Positions 46,335 through 56,394 of a stretch of 64,000 nt of DNA are shown piece after piece; position 1 is the first letter of the stretch, and every line of letters starts with the position of its first letter. The position numbers and the translations under genes were made by a program. Origin of the DNA: Vicingaceae bacterium. GTDB taxonomy: Bacteria > Bacteroidota > Bacteroidia > Flavobacteriales_E > Vicingaceae. Under the pieces are notes generated by a model that had not been told where the DNA came from, searched no databases, and saw only the letters and a list, made by a program, of their open reading frames with translations. The stretch covers positions 1 through 64,000 of the forward strand of contig BPHE01000005.1 in assembly GCA_026003395.1 (NCBI GenBank), given 5' to 3'.

Positions 46335-47373
46335 ACCTGGACGTTTTTTTTAATATATCGTTTAATAGTGCCGGTCCTTGAAAAACAAAACCGGTGTATA
46401 TTTGAACCAAATCTGCGCCGGCATCCAGTTTGCTGCAAGCGTCGTTGCCTGAAAAAATTCCGCCACATCCAATCAAAATCAACCTTTCACCTGCATATTT
46501 TTTTATTTCACGCAAAAGATGGGTCGATCGTTGGAACAATGGCTTTCCACTAAGACCACCGGATCCTATCTTTTCCAGTTTTTGAACGGGAGTTTTTAAT
46601 CCTGTTCGGTCAAGGGTAGTATTGGAAACGACCAATCCGTCGATGTTCAAACGAATGGCCGCATCAGCCATTTCTATTGCTTGATCTTCGTTCAGATCAG
46701 GAGCAATTTTCACAAAAATAGGTTTGGTTTTTTGTTTATTTTTTTCTATTGCCCGGTAAACATTTACAAGTTCTTTCAAAAAATTTTCGTTTTGCAAATC
46801 CCGCAATCCCGGTGTATTGGGAGAACTAATATGTTAACAGTAAAGTAATCAACAAAATCAAACAATTTTTCAAAACATATTTTATAATCGTCAATCGCTT
46901 TTTCATTGGGAGTTGTTTTGTTTTTTCCAATATTTCCGCCGATGACCAACTTTCCCCTTTTTGCGGTAGTTTTTTAATCTTTCCACCACAACATCTACAC
47001 CATCGTTGTTGAATCCCATACGGTTTATCATGGCTTCGTCGGAGGGCAAGCGAAACAAACGAGGTTTGGGGTTACCTTTTTGTGGCCTGGGAGTGACAGT
47101 ACCTATTTCTACATGTCCAAAACCAAGTGCTTCCCATACATGGAGATATTGGGCATTTTTGTCAAAACCGGCAGCCAATCCCAAATGATTGTCGAAAGTT
47201 AAATTTTTGATTGAAAGAGGTTTATCGTAGTAATTGTTTTTGAATTTTTTTTTGATTAGATGTTTCAAAAAGGGAGTATTGACAGCCCATGACATTATTC
47301 CCATCGTCAGATGATGGGCGTATTCCGGATACAATAAAAACAATAATGGACGAAGGAAAAATCTGTAAAACAT
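46315..47373 (-). pseudogene. pyrD: dihydroorotate dehydrogenase (class 2), two frameshifts
   Basis: Class 2 PyrD oxidises dihydroorotate with quinone in pyrimidine synthesis at the inner membrane. It has the N-terminal membrane-contact helices (FYRFFLRPLLFLLYPEYAHH), GLAAGFDKNA, the block GTVTPRPQKGNPKPRLFRLP, NRMGFNNDG, then FVKIAPDLNEDQ, SNTT and IGCGGIFSGNDA. Two breaks occur. One extra base near 46954-46957 gives [14 protein letters not shown] when removed. A two-base AT duplication near 46828-46832 gives [13 protein letters not shown] when removed. Repaired it has about 351 residues. An essential-type gene with two neat repairs argues for sequence error. Confidence 0.88.
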
Positions 47374-47374
47374 T

Positions 47375-48991
47375 CTACCGTAAAATTACCGTTTTGTCTT
47401 TGGGATACTGCACACTGAAAGAGAAATATATTTTCTTCTGTTCACCCGGACTTAGAGTTATTTTCCATTTCAAGATTCCGGTGGATGATTCCACCTGTGC
47501 TCCGGTAGTTTCGATGGATTCAACTTTAATGTTGGAATTCTTGCTCACAGGTATTTGATCGATGACTTCAATGGTTACCGGAATGTTGTGATTGTTTTTT
47601 AATTGAATTTCATAACCTAAGGTAACTTTTTTGTCGCGGCCCATATTGGCTTTTTCTGTTATATCTTTGACTTTGATGCGTTTTACGGGCAATTTTTCAT
47701 CCACGCCAAAATTGATTTTTATGGTATCTTCAGGAACATTCAAATTCAGATAACCTTTCCCGGCATAATGACCGGAAAAAAACACTTGTAAATCTCCCGA
47801 CAAAAGGTTGAGTTTTTGCCAGTCCAATAAACCGGCAAGCAGGTATACTTTTTCTGTCAATTTTGGGATGGTGTAATAATCATATACGGCGTCCACTGTA
47901 TATTGATCCAGTTTTATAATTTTTTTTGAAGGGTATGCGGGTAGGTCTATTTTGGGTGAATACGAAAATTCAACATTCAATTGGCTCTCGAGAACCTGCA
48001 AATTTGACGATTTGATTGCCCCGGATTTATACCTTGCATTAGCTTCGTTTAATTCAACTTCATTTAACATTAAGGGCTTAGGTTCATTCAATACGTCTTT
48101 TTCACTTTTATAGTATTGTGGTTCAAAAAAATCAAGCCACCACGGGGATAATTGATTCACATGCAGATTGCCAGCGGGAAGAGATGATGAAAATGACACC
48201 TGTAGCTGATTGTAATCCATTCCCGTTTGGTTGTATATTTCGGCTTTAAATTTCAAATCTATTTTTTTGTCGGGGCCTTCAGAAGAAACGTCATAAACAG
48301 GTTTCCAAAATAAATTATGAGTTATGTAGCTCAATTCTATATGATACACTTTGGTTTGTTTCGCCGTTAATTCCAAAACGATTTCACCATAACTTTTTGC
48401 CAACCTGTTTTCAATTTGTTGTAGCTGAAGCAGTAGTTTTTGTTTTGTATTTTCCAATTCTTTCTTTTGCTCGTTGAGTGTATTTATTTTGGCTTCAATT
48501 TCCAAAGTTTTTTTGAAATAAAAATCCATCAAAGCAGCCAAATCGGTTGTGGTAATTTTAACATTGTCACCGGTAATTTTTTTATTTTGATCAATGATTT
48601 GACTTTGAACTTGCCATGACTTGAGTTCTTGTTGCAATTTACTTATTTGGGCCTCAATCAAATCGAGAGAATCCTTGGCACGTTTCCATTCTTTTGATTT
48701 TTCTTCTTCGGTCAAATAATGCCGGCGATAATCGACAGATAACAATTCCAAGTCATCCTGCAAATTCATCTGAATTGATTCATCCATCACGTTGGGACTT
48801 AAATGAGTAATTACAAGAGTGTTTTGTCCTGCCTGTAAAGTCACTTTAATGTTATGAAACATTTCGGACGCATTCAAATAAACCTTGGCAAAATGTGGCG
48901 GGTTTTTGACTCTTATTTCATTTTCGGCATTTAATTTTTTTTGAAAAGTGATACAAACCGAAAGTAAAAAAAGCAAACGGAATAATTTCAT
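47375..48991 (-). CDS. DUF4139 domain protein with coiled coil
   Basis: The start at 48991 gives a signal peptide (MKLFRLLFLLSVCITFQKKL). It is followed by a DUF4140-type beta region, a coiled coil of about 110 residues (roughly 90-205) and a C-terminal DUF4139 domain with FWKPVYDVSSEG and later ILKWKITLSPGEQKKIYFSF. Such proteins are exported and widespread in Bacteroidota; their role is unknown, though some are called mucoidy-inhibitor-like. An in-frame ATG 21 bases upstream would overlap the DUF1573 gene. It ends 1 base before the pyrD start, so both may be on one transcript. Confidence 0.85.
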   Translation of the reverse strand: MKLFRLLFLLSVCITFQKKLNAENEIRVKNPPHFAKVYLNASEMFHNIKVTLQAGQNTLVITHLSPNVMDESIQMNLQDDLELLSVDYRRHYLTEEEKSKEWKRAKDSLDLIEAQISKLQQELKSWQVQSQIIDQNKKITGDNVKITTTDLAALMDFYFKKTLEIEAKINTLNEQKKELENTKQKLLLQLQQIENRLAKSYGEIVLELTAKQTKVYHIELSYITHNLFWKPVYDVSSEGPDKKIDLKFKAEIYNQTGMDYNQLQVSFSSSLPAGNLHVNQLSPWWLDFFEPQYYKSEKDVLNEPKPLMLNEVELNEANARYKSGAIKSSNLQVLESQLNVEFSYSPKIDLPAYPSKKIIKLDQYTVDAVYDYYTIPKLTEKVYLLAGLLDWQKLNLLSGDLQVFFSGHYAGKGYLNLNVPEDTIKINFGVDEKLPVKRIKVKDITEKANMGRDKKVTLGYEIQLKNNHNIPVTIEVIDQIPVSKNSNIKVESIETTGAQVESSTGILKWKITLSPGEQKKIYFSFSVQYPKDKTVILR

Positions 48992-48995
48992 TAGA

Positions 48996-49532
48996 TTATT
49001 TCTTTTTAACATTGGCCTTGATTGTCAACACGGTAGTGCTTGGTTCGGTATTGGCTACAATCGTAACTGTTTTTGTTTGTTGATTTTCTTGTTTTCCGGG
49101 ACTGTAAACCACCTTTATCTCTCCCGTTCCTCCGGGTGGTATGGGTTCTTTAGGATATTCCGGAACCGTGCACCCGCATGATCCGTTGGCACTTTTGATA
49201 ATCAATGGATTTTGACCGGTATTTTTAAATTTGAAAATATGCTCGTTTTGTGTGTCCTGATAAATATCTCCGAAATTATATTCGGTTTCTTCAAAAGCAA
49301 TAGAAGTTTTAGGTGTATTATCCACCGTCTCTTGCTGATGATTGTGTTGATCAATGGGTTGAACGATTGGAGAGTTATCGGGAGACGATGAAGGAGGTGT
49401 AATGGCAACATTGCTCACCGGATGTTCCTCATGATCATTCTGACGGTCAAAATAGAACACATCTGCCATGACTGTGATGGTAATCAAGGCAAGTAATCCT
49501 AATTTTACGTTTTCTCTTACTTCAGCTTTCAT
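48996..49532 (-). CDS. DUF1573 domain exported protein
   Basis: The 178-residue product has an N-terminal hydrophobic segment (LGLLALITITVMADVFYF), a low-complexity linker of Pro, Ser and Gln, and a DUF1573 domain. The domain carries YNFGDIYQ, KFKNTGQNPLIIKSANGSCG with the CGCT motif, and IPPGGTGEIKV. The fold is Ig-like (ASPM/SPD-2/Hydin type), and the protein is probably held in the inner membrane, facing the periplasm. The function is unknown. It precedes the DUF4139 gene by 4 bases. Confidence 0.88.
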   Translation of the reverse strand: MKAEVRENVKLGLLALITITVMADVFYFDRQNDHEEHPVSNVAITPPSSSPDNSPIVQPIDQHNHQQETVDNTPKTSIAFEETEYNFGDIYQDTQNEHIFKFKNTGQNPLIIKSANGSCGCTVPEYPKEPIPPGGTGEIKVVYSPGKQENQQTKTVTIVANTEPSTTVLTIKANVKKK

Positions 49533-49554
49533 ATTTTCAAAATTTTACAAGTTT

Positions 49555-51138
49555 TTATTTATATGACAATTTCATTTCGTCAAATAGTTTGGAATTCACC
49601 ACCTCTACACCTTTTAAATAAATGGGATTCAAATCGTTGATGATATAAAAGTAAGCGTAATTTCCATATAAATGCCGGGCTATATTTGCCTTTAACTGCA
49701 TGGCTATCCATCGGTCTGAAATTTTCATTTGGTCTTGATTGGGTTCCAATTTTTTTTCTTCTGCAAATTTATATAACTCTTTTTGAATGGGAGCCATGTC
49801 TGCATTGGATTTAAACGTTTGCATGTCGGGATATGATTTTAATAATTCCTCTCTTTTTTTGTCGATATAATTCAAAACAAAATCATTCAAAATTCCTTTT
49901 CTGACCAAATCGGAATAATACTTAGAATAACCGGAAGTATCAATTGGAACAAAAACATCGGGTACGATTCCTCCTCCACCATACACGACACGTCCGGCCG
50001 GTGTTTTGAATTTTAGCGAATCAGGCAATTTTATTTTGTCCGAATCATTTAATTCTCCCGATTTCATCCGTTCATAGATTTCGCTACGGTATTTGTTGAT
50101 ATTTTCATCATAAGGTTTTTGTATGGAACGTCCGGTAGGAGTATAATATCTGCCGGTGGTCAGACGGATAAACGAACCATCGGCCAAAGCATAAGGACGT
50201 TGCACCAAACCTTTTCCAAATGAACGCCTTCCCACGATCAATCCTCGATCCCAGTCCTGAATGGCTCCGGATACAATTTCACTTGCCGAGGCAGACCCTT
50301 CGTCGATCAAAACCACCAGTTTCCCTTTTTCAAATACTCCCTTGTTGATGGCTTTATATTCTTCTTTCGGATGATGAGCTCCAAGTGTATAAACTATCAG
50401 TTTATTGTTATCGAGAAATTCATCGGCGAGTTGTACGGCTGTATTGAGATATCCACCGCCATTGCCCTGAAGGTCTAGGATGAGGTTTTCCAACCCTTGT
50501 TTCTTTAATTTTTCCATTGCTTCGCGAAACTCCTTGTCTGTTTCTTTAGCAAAACGGGAAATTTTAACATATCCGGTTTTTTTGTCTATCATATAAGCTG
50601 CATCAACGCTGTATATAGGAATTTTATCGCGGGTGATGACAAAATCTATCAATTCGGGATTTCCTGCCCGCATGATGCTAACTTTCACTTTTGTTCCTTT
50701 TGGTCCTCGTAGTTTTTTCACCACATCCCGATTGGTTAATTTTATTCCGGCAAAAACGGTATCGTTAACCTTAATAATTTTATCTCCTGCTCTAATTCCT
50801 AAAATTTCCGAGGGGCCTCCTATGATGGGGTGAACAACCATGACTGTATCTTGCAATATTTGAAATTCAATTCCAATTCCTTCAAAATTACCTTCAAGTG
50901 GCTCATTCATGGCCTGCACCTCTTCTTTGGGTATATAAACCGAATGAGGATCGAGACTTTCGAGCATGCCTACAATGGCTTTTTCGGCCAATTTTCCGGG
51001 ATCTACCGTATCTACATAACCATTTTCAATGTAATATAAAACCGTTTCAATCTTACGAATACTCTCATGATGACTCATCTGGGCCAAAACCAACCCACAA
51101 GCCATCCAACCTAATATAGAAATAACTATTCTTTTCAT
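49555..51138 (-). CDS. S41 family C-terminal processing peptidase
   Basis: The 527-residue exported protease has a signal peptide (VISILGWMACGLVLAQ), a PDZ domain at about 85-170, and the tail-specific protease domain. The catalytic serine is in GSASASEIVSG (about Ser286) and the lysine in RRSFGKG (about Lys309), the Ser-Lys dyad spacing of CtpA. LDLQGNGGGYLNTA is the neighbouring conserved loop. A C-terminal helical region of about 130 residues follows, as in Bacteroidota copies. It probably trims or degrades periplasmic proteins from the C-terminus. Confidence 0.93.
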   Translation of the reverse strand: MKRIVISILGWMACGLVLAQMSHHESIRKIETVLYYIENGYVDTVDPGKLAEKAIVGMLESLDPHSVYIPKEEVQAMNEPLEGNFEGIGIEFQILQDTVMVVHPIIGGPSEILGIRAGDKIIKVNDTVFAGIKLTNRDVVKKLRGPKGTKVKVSIMRAGNPELIDFVITRDKIPIYSVDAAYMIDKKTGYVKISRFAKETDKEFREAMEKLKKQGLENLILDLQGNGGGYLNTAVQLADEFLDNNKLIVYTLGAHHPKEEYKAINKGVFEKGKLVVLIDEGSASASEIVSGAIQDWDRGLIVGRRSFGKGLVQRPYALADGSFIRLTTGRYYTPTGRSIQKPYDENINKYRSEIYERMKSGELNDSDKIKLPDSLKFKTPAGRVVYGGGGIVPDVFVPIDTSGYSKYYSDLVRKGILNDFVLNYIDKKREELLKSYPDMQTFKSNADMAPIQKELYKFAEEKKLEPNQDQMKISDRWIAMQLKANIARHLYGNYAYFYIINDLNPIYLKGVEVVNSKLFDEMKLSYK

Positions 51139-51215
51139 ATCTTAAAATAAGCCCAAAGATAAGCAATATCCCTGCGGAGTATGTATAAAAAATTCAACTT
51201 AAGTTCTTAAAAATA

Positions 51216-51596
51216 TCAAAGACCTAACAATGATTTTAATTTTTGCAATTGAGTATCGATGATCCTGCCTAATTCATCCTCTTCATCGGGCATTACGTAA
51301 TCTATAAACCGCAATGATGATTCTTTGGTCAGATCATCTTGAGTGATAATTAATTCAAAAAAATATTCTGTGCCTGTATATTTTTCCCATTGGAATTTGA
51401 CAAAACTATCTCTTTTCTTGTCTATCAAACGTGCTTTTTCACACTCATCATCCCAATAAAAACTATATTCGTCTCCGTTGATATTGACATCTTCAGCAAA
51501 CCATTTGGACAAACCCCCGGGAGTTGATATAAAATTATACAAAAGCTTGGGTGATACTTTTACGACTATTTCTTTTTCTATCTTCACAGGTGTCAT
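51216..51596 (-). CDS. START-like domain protein
   Basis: The 126-residue protein has the SRPBCC/START-like layout: strand, two short helices (PKLLYNFISTPGGLSKWFAE), long antiparallel sheet and a closing C-terminal helix (IIDTQLQKLKSLLGL). This small acidic type is common in Bacteroidota. A hydrophobic ligand pocket is expected, but no ligand is known. The gene stands alone between the S41 protease and the class IV aminotransferase genes. Confidence 0.85.
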   Translation of the reverse strand: MTPVKIEKEIVVKVSPKLLYNFISTPGGLSKWFAEDVNINGDEYSFYWDDECEKARLIDKKRDSFVKFQWEKYTGTEYFFELIITQDDLTKESSLRFIDYVMPDEEDELGRIIDTQLQKLKSLLGL

Positions 51597-51659
51597 ATAT
51601 GTTTTTTTTAAATCGGTTGCAAATTAATGTTTTATTTTGAATTTATGCATCTTTTTTTG

Positions 51660-52514
51660 TTAACTATTTGATTGTTCTTCAATCAATAAATCATTCAACC
51701 ACAAGTTTAATTGTGTGGAAATTTTATGAAAATATCTTTTGTTGCGATATGCTCCCACCCAACGTATGCCCTGAATGGCATTGGTTAAAAATACTTCATC
51801 AGCTTGAAGTAAAGCTGTGGGGCTGAAAGAACCTTCAACGACATTCATTTTTTGCGAGCGGGCTAAATCAATGATGACACTTCTCATGATGCCGTTTACC
51901 GGAAAGTCATCCAGCGAAGGTGTATAGATTGTATTGTTTTTTACCAAAAAAAGATTGGAATGTATACTTTCACATAAATGAAATTTTTCATTCAACAAAA
52001 TCAACTCATCCAGGCGCCTGTTGTTTTTTTCGACTCCGGCCAATACATAAAACAAAGCACTACCGGTTTTGAAATAAGACAAAGGTGTATATTTCTTTAC
52101 CGGACCTGTTGACAGGTCGACCACCACCCCCTTTTCATTAAAGTGATAATAGTTGTGCTCATATGGTTCGGCCTCTATTAGAAAAGACTTTGTATTGGTT
52201 TCCGGAATATAAAACCCTCCTTCGTTTCTAAATACTGTCAATCTTATTCTGCCACCTTGGGTTATTTGATTGCGTTCAAGTAATTGCAAAATCAGTTCTG
52301 TTATTGAAGCCAATGTAAAACCCTCGGTTGGTTCGTAATGCAAAATTTTTTTTGCCTCTTGTAATCTTTGAAAATGTAAAGGTAAGAACATTGGCCGTCC
52401 ATTGACGACCCTTATGGATTCAAAGACAGAATCTCCGTATCTGAAAGATCGGTTTTTACCTGTGAAAAGTGGCTCATCAGCCGGATAAAATTCTCCGTTG
52501 TATACTACAAACAA
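51660..52514 (-). CDS. class IV aminotransferase (PabC/IlvE type)
   Basis: A fold-type IV PLP enzyme of 284 residues. Marks are RYGDSVFESIRV near residue 26, RIRLTVFRNEGG, the lysine loop SYFKTGSALFYVLAG near 150, and DEVFLTNAIQGIRWV close to the C-terminus. The short length and ESIHSNLFLV segment suit aminodeoxychorismate lyase (folate path) as well as a branched-chain or D-amino acid aminotransferase; the sequence does not decide. No folate or amino acid genes are adjacent. Confidence 0.82.
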   Translation of the reverse strand: MFVVYNGEFYPADEPLFTGKNRSFRYGDSVFESIRVVNGRPMFLPLHFQRLQEAKKILHYEPTEGFTLASITELILQLLERNQITQGGRIRLTVFRNEGGFYIPETNTKSFLIEAEPYEHNYYHFNEKGVVVDLSTGPVKKYTPLSYFKTGSALFYVLAGVEKNNRRLDELILLNEKFHLCESIHSNLFLVKNNTIYTPSLDDFPVNGIMRSVIIDLARSQKMNVVEGSFSPTALLQADEVFLTNAIQGIRWVGAYRNKRYFHKISTQLNLWLNDLLIEEQSNS

Positions 52515-52597
52515 TCTGCTACAATTTGCCTGCTAAAATAACAATTTTACTTAAAATTTTGCTTTTGTGGGTTTTATACATGGTCAAATACGTCGTT

Positions 52598-53095
52598 TTA
52601 ATTGCCTGTTTTAATAATTTGATTTAAGATTTGAATATCCAATTTTTGATTGGGTTCCACCAACAATCCTTTTACTCCGGCATTTTCAGCAGCTATAATA
52701 TCTGTAGGTTTGTCTCCAATCATGATGCTTTCTTGGGGAGATAGATTAAACTCCGAAATGGCCTTCTGAATCAACAGATGCCCCGGTTTACGGCATAAAC
52801 ATGCGCTAATATCCGGATGGTGCGGGCAATAATAAATTTTAGAAAATTCAATTCCTTGCTTATGAAAAAAATTTATCATCATTTGATGAAAAAAGTGCAA
52901 ATCTTCGTGTGTATATAACCCTTTGGCTATACCTCCCTGGTTGGTCACAACCATCAATAAATATCCTTGTTGTTGCATTTCTTTTAAAAAAGGGATATTT
53001 TCCTTAAGAGGAATAAAATGTTCGTGAAGATAATTGTATTCTCCGCGCTCTTTGATAAGTATTCCGTCCCTATCTAACAATAACCCTTTTTTCAT
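52598..53095 (-). CDS. gmhB: D-glycero-D-manno-heptose-1,7-bisphosphate 7-phosphatase-like HAD phosphatase
   Basis: The start at 53095 gives a 165-residue HAD-IIIA protein. It begins KKGLLLDRDGILIKE, with the nucleophile Asp in DRDG, and has VVTNQGGIAKGLY and the zinc-loop YYCPHHPDISACLCRKP with three Cys and one His, the GmhB hallmark. MIGDKPTDIIAAENAG carries the last acidic motif. GmhB removes the 7-phosphate in ADP-heptose synthesis, the step after the kinase encoded at 29334-30332. A longer frame to 53173 lies inside the rhomboid gene and adds no conserved part. Its start overlaps the rhomboid stop (ATGA). Confidence 0.9.
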   Translation of the reverse strand: MKKGLLLDRDGILIKERGEYNYLHEHFIPLKENIPFLKEMQQQGYLLMVVTNQGGIAKGLYTHEDLHFFHQMMINFFHKQGIEFSKIYYCPHHPDISACLCRKPGHLLIQKAISEFNLSPQESIMIGDKPTDIIAAENAGVKGLLVEPNQKLDIQILNQIIKTGN

Positions 53096-53694
53096 GAAAA
53101 AGACGATAGAAAAATATAAATGACTTTCGGATAAATAATGATAATGAAGACAATACCAAAAACAGCCCCCCAAAAATGGGCTTCATGATTGATATAATCC
53201 AATTGTTTTTTTGCCATGAAATATGAATAAACAAGGTAGAAAACGCCCCAAACAATTCCGGGCAAGCACAACAAACCATACAAACATAAAGATGACATTG
53301 GTTGAAACAGTAAGTAAGCAAATAAAATGGCCGAAACTCCACCACTTGCCCCTACCCCCTGATAAAGATAATTTTCTTGATATTTTTTAAAAGTAGTCAA
53401 TACCGAAAAAACTGCTCCTCCAATAAATAACAACAAATAATAGTAGTATCCTTTGACACCGAAAATTGCATGTAGATATTCTTCGATTATATTGCCGAAT
53501 TGATAAAAGACAAATAAATTGATGATTAAGTGTATCCAATCGGCATGGATAAAAATATGTGTAAAAAAACGATACCATTCGTTTCTATGCTTAATGGCGT
53601 ATGGTGAAAAACTATATTTTGCTATGATCTCTCTTTTGCCGAATGCCTGAATGGAAACAATGGTTATAATAATTGACAAAATCAAAGTGATCAT
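53092..53694 (-). CDS. rhomboid family intramembrane serine protease
   Basis: The 200-residue membrane protein has six hydrophobic segments. Family marks are the FFTHIFIHADWIHLIINLFV block near residues 43-62, the catalytic GASGG (Ser117) and the catalytic EAHFWGA histidine (His173). Rhomboids cut within or near transmembrane helices of their substrates. The natural substrate here is unknown. Its start directly follows the parC stop, and its end overlaps gmhB by 4 bases. Confidence 0.93.
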   Translation of the reverse strand: MITLILSIIITIVSIQAFGKREIIAKYSFSPYAIKHRNEWYRFFTHIFIHADWIHLIINLFVFYQFGNIIEEYLHAIFGVKGYYYYLLLFIGGAVFSVLTTFKKYQENYLYQGVGASGGVSAILFAYLLFQPMSSLCLYGLLCLPGIVWGVFYLVYSYFMAKKQLDYINHEAHFWGAVFGIVFIIIIYPKVIYIFLSSFS

Positions 53695-56394
53695 TTATTC
53701 ATCAAAATTTAAAGTCCCTTGTTGACCGGACGACCAATTATCCCAATTAATTTTTTCGATGTCTTCCTGAGGATTGTCTTCTTTTAACTCATCTTCGGTG
53801 ATTTGATACAAGCGCGTAATTTCATCGCCTGAAGGAGATTCGAGTTGATCCAATGGTGGCTCTTTCAAACGAGGTTCGAGCCATTCTATATTTTGTAATG
53901 CATACCATTTAAATTTATTCCCTTTGGCTTTGATGCTGCGAACTTCGGTTTTTTGATCAACATCCCAAATTTCTTCTGTCCAATTCTCTTCTTTGCTGTT
54001 TTTAAATTTGATTTTCATGACCGGTGCATAGTCATAGGAGATTGCTTCTAATTGTTGGTTGTTGTTTTCAGACAAAAAGTAAACCTTATTTTTGCTTAAT
54101 TCAGGTACAAACCTTTTGACATAAAAATCTCCGGACTTTTTGTCCTTGTATATCACCGTCAATGGTTTTTTCGGTATAAATTTTTCAATTAAAATCAAGT
54201 CATCTTCAAAGTGTAATGATAAATCGTAACCCGTAATCAGATAATAACCTGACGCATACACCGAAATGATTTTGTCATCACCTGCAAATTCTCCGAGAAA
54301 CGAGCCACGTTGATCCACATTCAACCGCATTATGGCATCGTCAAACCATATTTTGCGGGCTTCCAGAGTAGATACTCCTTTTTCTTTTTGCACAACTTTC
54401 AAAACCGGATGTTTTGTAAGCTGATTTCCACGGGCATCTCTGCTTTTAATGTCTAAAGTAGAAAAATCATAATCAAATTTAATTTTCCTCAAGCCGGGTT
54501 TGTTTTTATGAACCACAGTCACAACTTCGGCCTCACCATTGGGATTGACCGTTAAATAATGTACAAATGCCTTGGAAGCATTACCGGCAAGGTTATATTC
54601 TTTATCTCGAGTTACAGCAGGCACCTGGAACCTTTTTACATAAGTTTTTCCGTTATCCAAATTGGTATATATGTAATTGTAGGTAGTACGCTTATCTCCT
54701 TTTTTCCAGACACCTGCATAAATGATATTTTTTCCAACAAAGAGTTTTGGGGCAATTTTAACCACCTTCATCGTGCCATTTTTAAAGAATACAATGATGT
54801 CATCGATATCAGAACAATCACACACATACTCCCCCTCGTTTTTCATGGCATATCCTAAAAATCCTTCAGAAAAATTCACATATAGCTTTTCATTTTTGAC
54901 AACCACTTTGGTGGCTTCGATGGTATCAAACAATCTGATTTCGGTTTTTCTTTCTTTTCCTTTACCATACTTTCTTTTTAACTCCTTAAAATAATCAATG
55001 GTAAAGTCAACTATATTATCGATGTGATGTTGGGTTTCTTTGATTTGACTTTCGAGTTTGGACATATTTTCTTCAGCAAGCCCTGCATCATACTTTGAGA
55101 TACGCTTAATTTTTATTTCAGTCAATCGCTCAATATCTTCTTGCGTAACATCTCTATAAAACAAATGCAAATAGGGTTCTAATCCTTTCCGGATGGTAGA
55201 AATAATTTCTTCCCAAGTTTCACATTCTTCTATATTTCTGTAAATTCTCTTTTCTATAAATATTTTTTCAAGAGACAGAAAGTGTAATTGTTCTTTTAAC
55301 TCAAGAAGTTTAATGGACAATTCTTCTTTAAGAATTTTAAGCGTATTGTCTGTGGAATATCTAAGCAAATCGCTCACACCCAAAAACATGGGTTTATCGT
55401 CTTTGATAACTGCTATATTGGGAGAAATGGAAACCTGGCAATCGGTAAATGCATAGAGCGCATCAATGGTTTTATCAGGAGAAACACCCGGTGCAAGATG
55501 GATAATAATCTCAACTTTTTCGGCGGTGTTGTCTTCAATCTTTTTTACTTTTATTTTACCCTTGTCGTTTGCTTTCAAAATGGAATCAATCAAACTGCCT
55601 GTGGTGGTTCCATAAGGAATATCTTCAATCAACAATGTTTTATTGTCAATTTTGGATATTTTGGCCCGTACCAAAATTTTGCCGCCCCTTAGTCCATCAT
55701 TGTAATTGGAAACATCCATATACCCACCGGTAGGGAAATCGGGATATAATTGAAATGGCTTCTTTCTTAAATATGCAATCGAAGCATCGATCAGTTCGTT
55801 AAAATTATGCGGTAAGATTTTGCAAGCCATTCCAACGGCAATACCTTCAGTGCCCAATGCCAACAAAAGTGGAAATTTTACGGGAAGTGTCACAGGTTCT
55901 TTATTTCTTCCGTCGTAAGACAATTGCCATTGAGTAACTTTTGGGCTAAACAGCACTTCCAAAGCGAACTTGCTTAACCGGGCTTCAATATAACGGGGTG
56001 CGGCAGCCGAGTCGCCTGTAAAAATATTCCCCCAATTACCTTGGGTTTCAATTAGAAGTTCTTTCTGACCCAACTGTACCAATGCATCTCCGATGGAAGC
56101 GTCGCCGTGAGGATGGAGTTTCATTGTGTTCCCAATGATGTTGGCCACCTTGTGGAACCTTCCATCCTCCATTTCATACATAGAATGCAGAATTCTTCTT
56201 TGCACCGGTTTTAATCCATCGTCAATATGAGGAACGGCTCTTTCAAGAATAACATATGAAGCATAATCAAGAAACCATTCTTTATACATTCCCGAGACCT
56301 TGATTACTTGATCTCCGGATTGTCCGTTAGTTTCTTGATGTGTTGGTTTATTTTCGAGGGGCTCCGAATTATCTTGATTTTCCTTATTTTCCAT
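53695..56394 (-). CDS. parC: DNA topoisomerase IV subunit A
   Basis: ParC is the breakage-reunion subunit that unlinks daughter chromosomes. It has VPHIDDGLKPVQRRILHSMY near 55-73, HPHGDASIGDAL near 95, and the catalytic tyrosine in AAPRYIEARL (Tyr135). At 899 residues it is longer than E. coli ParC, with a C-terminal beta-propeller-like half and an acidic end, as in Bacteroidota. The reading frame overlaps the end of parE by one base. Topoisomerase IV rather than gyrase is inferred from the pairing and the ParE-type partner. Confidence 0.93.
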   Translation of the reverse strand: MENKENQDNSEPLENKPTHQETNGQSGDQVIKVSGMYKEWFLDYASYVILERAVPHIDDGLKPVQRRILHSMYEMEDGRFHKVANIIGNTMKLHPHGDASIGDALVQLGQKELLIETQGNWGNIFTGDSAAAPRYIEARLSKFALEVLFSPKVTQWQLSYDGRNKEPVTLPVKFPLLLALGTEGIAVGMACKILPHNFNELIDASIAYLRKKPFQLYPDFPTGGYMDVSNYNDGLRGGKILVRAKISKIDNKTLLIEDIPYGTTTGSLIDSILKANDKGKIKVKKIEDNTAEKVEIIIHLAPGVSPDKTIDALYAFTDCQVSISPNIAVIKDDKPMFLGVSDLLRYSTDNTLKILKEELSIKLLELKEQLHFLSLEKIFIEKRIYRNIEECETWEEIISTIRKGLEPYLHLFYRDVTQEDIERLTEIKIKRISKYDAGLAEENMSKLESQIKETQHHIDNIVDFTIDYFKELKRKYGKGKERKTEIRLFDTIEATKVVVKNEKLYVNFSEGFLGYAMKNEGEYVCDCSDIDDIIVFFKNGTMKVVKIAPKLFVGKNIIYAGVWKKGDKRTTYNYIYTNLDNGKTYVKRFQVPAVTRDKEYNLAGNASKAFVHYLTVNPNGEAEVVTVVHKNKPGLRKIKFDYDFSTLDIKSRDARGNQLTKHPVLKVVQKEKGVSTLEARKIWFDDAIMRLNVDQRGSFLGEFAGDDKIISVYASGYYLITGYDLSLHFEDDLILIEKFIPKKPLTVIYKDKKSGDFYVKRFVPELSKNKVYFLSENNNQQLEAISYDYAPVMKIKFKNSKEENWTEEIWDVDQKTEVRSIKAKGNKFKWYALQNIEWLEPRLKEPPLDQLESPSGDEITRLYQITEDELKEDNPQEDIEKINWDNWSSGQQGTLNFDE

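Noticed and set aside
29334-53095. Heptose kinase and GmhB as one operon
   Set aside because: They belong to one pathway but lie over 20 kb apart on opposite strands, so they are linked only by function.
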